Part shown: piece after piece, positions 30,321-32,247 of the stretch
Layout: each line of letters starts with the position of its first letter
How positions within the stretch are numbered: position 1 is the stretch's first letter
Source: Elusimicrobia bacterium GWD2_63_28
GTDB lineage: Bacteria; Elusimicrobiota; Elusimicrobia; Elusimicrobiales; UBA9959
DNA length: 32,247 bases
Direction of reading: 5' to 3'
Assembly: GCA_001799895.1 (NCBI GenBank)
Contig: MGUI01000059.1
Span: 1 to 32,247, forward strand
Notes under the pieces: generated by a model
Seen by the model: only the letters and a program-made list of their open reading frames with translations
Told to the model about the DNA's origin: nothing
Databases searched by the model: none
Translations under genes and position numbers: made by a program

Positions 30321-30349
30321 TTGACAATTATGAGGGCAAGGTGTATAAT
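30321..30349 (+). promoter_or_regulatory. Consensus sigma70 promoter of the hrcA operon
   Basis: TTGACA (30321-30326), 17 bp spacer, TATAAT (30344-30349): a perfect match to the vegetative consensus. The CIRCE-like operator starts 5 bp downstream, over the expected transcription start. Confidence 0.93.
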
Positions 30350-30353
30350 ATTT

Positions 30354-30380
30354 TTGGCAGACAGCGCTATGGAGTGCTAA
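30354..30380 (+). promoter_or_regulatory. CIRCE-like operator with degenerate left arm
   Basis: The right arm GAGTGCTAA (30372-30380) is a perfect CIRCE half. The left arm TTGGCAGAC (30354-30362) matches TTAGCACTC at 6 of 9 positions, with the standard 9 bp spacer. It lies between the promoter and hrcA, where HrcA normally binds to repress the operon. Confidence 0.8.
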
Positions 30381-30401
30381 TTAAAACCGGCGGGAAAATT
30401 T

Positions 30402-31511
30402 ATGAGGGTACTTAAACCGGAAGTCGCGCAGGACAGGAAAGAGAAGATCCTTAACTGGGTGATCTACAACTATGTCAGCACCGGCCGCCCGGTCAGTTCC
30501 GACCTGATAGCCGAGGAGGGGCGCTTCAACGTCTCCAGCGCTACTATAAGGAATATTTTAAAAGAGCTGGAGACCGAGGGCTACCTGGTGCAGCCGCACA
30601 CCTCCGGCGGGCGCGTGCCGAGCGACAAGGGCTACCGCGCCTACGTGGACAATATCATGCGCATGCAGCGCCTGGCCGCCGGTGAGAAGGAGCGGCTGGA
30701 GCGCGAATACGACAGCCGCATCGAGCAGCTCGACGGCTTCCTGAAGCACACTTCCCGCATGCTGTCGGACATGTCGCAGTGGGCCGGCTTCGTGATGAGC
30801 GCCGACCTGGACCTCGACAGCATCAAGCGCCTGGACCTGCTCTCCATGGGCCCGCACAGCGTGCTGTCCATGCTGTTCGCCCATTCGGGCCTGATCAAGC
30901 ACGCCGCCTTCCAGCTGGAGCACCCGGCCGACAAGGCCGCCGTGAAGTCCCTTTCGGCCCGCCTCAACAAGCGCGTCAAGGACATGCCTATCGCCGACCT
31001 GCCGCAGGTGCTGTTCAAGGAATTCCTCGCGAAGGAAAAGGACAAGGGCCTCACGGAGCTGCTGAAGAAACTGATCGAATATTTCAAGGGCCTCGCCCGC
31101 AGCGAGGACGCGCTGTACCTGGAAGGCCTCAGCCGCATCTTCTCCAACCTGGAGGGCGGCAGCGTGGAGGACATGCGCAACATCGCCCGCCTGCTGGAGG
31201 AGAAGGAGCGCTTCTCCGGCCTGCTGCGCGAGCGCCTGCGCGACTCCTCGCTGAAGACCAGGGCCATCGGCGAGCCCGGCAAGCGCCATATCGTGGACGT
31301 GACGATAGGCTCGGAGAACAGCATCAAGGAATTCAAGAATTTCAGCCTGGTGTCGAGCTCCTACTGCATAAACGACAAGGCCGTCGGGCTGGTGGGGATA
31401 CTCGGCTACAAGCGCATGGAATACCCGCGCATGATCTCCCTGGTGGACACCGTCAGCTCGATGATGGAGGACATGCTGGGCGAGTGGGAGAAGATCGACT
31501 TCGAAGAGTGA
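30402..31511 (+). CDS. hrcA: Heat-inducible transcription repressor HrcA
   Basis: A 369-residue HrcA. The N-terminal winged helix-turn-helix (about 8-80) contains GRPVSSDLI, FNVSSATIRNILKELETEGYL and the wing HTSGGRVPSDKGYRAYVD. The central and C-terminal GAF-like/dimerisation parts follow, ending with GYKRMEYPRMISLVDTVSSMM. HrcA binds CIRCE and depends on GroEL for folding in well-studied bacteria. The gene lies behind a consensus promoter and a CIRCE-like site, implying autoregulation. The Shine-Dalgarno site is weak (GCGGGA about 8 bp upstream). grpE follows after 3 bp. Confidence 0.96.
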   Translation: MRVLKPEVAQDRKEKILNWVIYNYVSTGRPVSSDLIAEEGRFNVSSATIRNILKELETEGYLVQPHTSGGRVPSDKGYRAYVDNIMRMQRLAAGEKERLEREYDSRIEQLDGFLKHTSRMLSDMSQWAGFVMSADLDLDSIKRLDLLSMGPHSVLSMLFAHSGLIKHAAFQLEHPADKAAVKSLSARLNKRVKDMPIADLPQVLFKEFLAKEKDKGLTELLKKLIEYFKGLARSEDALYLEGLSRIFSNLEGGSVEDMRNIARLLEEKERFSGLLRERLRDSSLKTRAIGEPGKRHIVDVTIGSENSIKEFKNFSLVSSSYCINDKAVGLVGILGYKRMEYPRMISLVDTVSSMMEDMLGEWEKIDFEE

Positions 31512-31514
31512 GCT

Positions 31515-32129
31515 ATGAAAAACCATAAGGCCGAAGATAAGAAAGCGAAAGCCGCCGAGGCGCCTGAATGCGCCCCCGGCCCGGCGACGCAGGCGGAGGC
31601 CGCGGCGGGCGAGCTGGAGAAGCAGCGGAAACTGGCTGAGGATTATTTCAGCCAGCTGCAGCGCCTGCAGGCGGATTTTGAGAACTACCGCAAGCGCGTG
31701 GAGAAGGAGAAGCCGGACCTGATAAAATACGGCAAGGCCGACATCCTTATCCGCCTGCTGCCGCTCTACGACCTGCTGCTGTCGGCGCACAACCACATAA
31801 ACGGCGCCCGGGAAAGCGGCGGCAGCGAGGACTTGCTGAAGGGCCTGGAGATGATCTTTAAGGAATTCTCCAGGGTGTTCGAGGCGGAGGAGCTGCGCCC
31901 GATGGAGCCGGTGGGCAAGCCCTATGACCCGATGGCCTGCGAGATCCTGGGGGTAGTGGAGGGGACGGACGAGAACGACGGGCTGGTAACGGAAGAACTG
32001 CAGAAGGGCTTCTGGTACGGCGACAAGATACTGCGGACCGCGAAGGTGAAGATAGCCAAGAAGAAGGCGGCCCCGGCGCCGGAACCGGAACAGCCGCAGG
32101 AAGGTAAGCCGGAAGAAGAAGGGCAGTGA
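31515..32129 (+). CDS. grpE: Nucleotide exchange factor GrpE
   Basis: A 204-residue co-chaperone that releases ADP from DnaK. The N-terminal 35 residues are charged and Ala/Glu-rich, then a long coiled-coil helix (QRKLAEDYFSQLQRLQADFE ... RKRVEKEKPDLIKYG). The C-terminal beta-wing carries EPVGKPYDPMACEILGVV and GLVTEELQKGFWYGDKILR, the family signature. A Lys/Pro/Glu-rich tail of about 25 residues extends past the usual end. It begins 3 bp after hrcA, and the dnaK start lies 32 bp downstream. Confidence 0.96.
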   Translation: MKNHKAEDKKAKAAEAPECAPGPATQAEAAAGELEKQRKLAEDYFSQLQRLQADFENYRKRVEKEKPDLIKYGKADILIRLLPLYDLLLSAHNHINGARESGGSEDLLKGLEMIFKEFSRVFEAEELRPMEPVGKPYDPMACEILGVVEGTDENDGLVTEELQKGFWYGDKILRTAKVKIAKKKAAPAPEPEQPQEGKPEEEGQ

Positions 32130-32161
32130 ATTTTCAGTAACTTAATTTGGAGGAAACTAAC

Positions 32162-32247
32162 ATGGCAAAGATAATAGGAATAGACCTCGGTACATCTAAC
32201 ACCGCCGCGGCGGTGATGGAAGGCGGCAAAGTCACCATCATCCCGTC
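32162..32247 (+). CDS. dnaK: Chaperone protein DnaK (partial, N-terminus only)
   Basis: The first 28 codons are present before the window ends. [19 protein letters not shown] followed by EGGKVTII is the phosphate-1 loop of the Hsp70 ATPase domain. GGAGG (32149-32153) lies 8 bp before the ATG, the strongest ribosome binding site in the operon, fitting DnaK's high expression. It completes the hrcA-grpE-dnaK order; whether dnaJ follows is outside the window. Confidence 0.96.
   Translation, partial: MAKIIGIDLGTSNTAAAVMEGGKVTIIP

Noticed and set aside
30558..31796. 412-codon minus-strand open frame opposite hrcA and grpE
   Set aside because: Antisense shadow of two certain genes, rich in Gln, Val, His and Leu without domain features.

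Overview
The window is GC-rich bacterial DNA (Lys mostly AAG, short gaps, strong GGAGG-type ribosome binding sites). The organism looks Gram-negative: it carries a probable beta-barrel outer-membrane protein, lipoproteins with lipoboxes, and a TatT/TatP-type TRAP transport pair that needs a periplasm. An Elusimicrobiota-like lineage would fit, but that is an inference from gene style; no rRNA or marker in the window proves it. No tRNA, rRNA, CRISPR array, integrase or intact transposase was seen.

Region 1 (1-3111, minus strand): a compact operon of a Cys-rich DUF6485-like protein, ridA, malQ, a TatT-like lipoprotein and the first 60 codons of a DctP/TatP-like solute-binding protein, which runs off the window.

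Region 2 (3267-18546, plus strand): seven membrane-anchored proteins rich in Gly, Ala and Ser (genes A at 3267, B at 7688, C at 9097, D at 10054, E at 11573, F at 13202, G at 15073). A MurC-like ligase and an A-type flavodiiron protein lie between A and B. Genes B-G form an 11 kb same-strand block. Each has one N-terminal membrane segment followed by a long low-complexity stretch; D, E and F share a recognisable module, D and E add multi-pass C-terminal domains, and F and G carry Cys-rich parts. B and C have nearly duplicate promoters. This block is the best candidate for an undescribed envelope-associated system.

Region 3 (18547-22430): a TlpA-like thioredoxin lipoprotein fused to a TIGR03435-like C-terminal domain, a convergent secreted Cys-rich protein, and a divergently transcribed outer-membrane beta-barrel protein.

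Region 4 (22496-29478): dnaX-recR (overlapping by 4 bp, with an A10 slippage site inside dnaX), a 96 bp inverted-repeat element, comEC with a degenerate C-terminal metallo-beta-lactamase-like domain, then minus-strand arfB and a membrane-anchored rubrerythrin-like protein, then plus-strand SDR oxidoreductase and trmO.

Region 5 (29556-32247): a small secreted protein on the minus strand, and the heat-shock operon hrcA-grpE-dnaK (dnaK cut by the window end) behind a consensus sigma70 promoter and a CIRCE-like operator with one degenerate arm.
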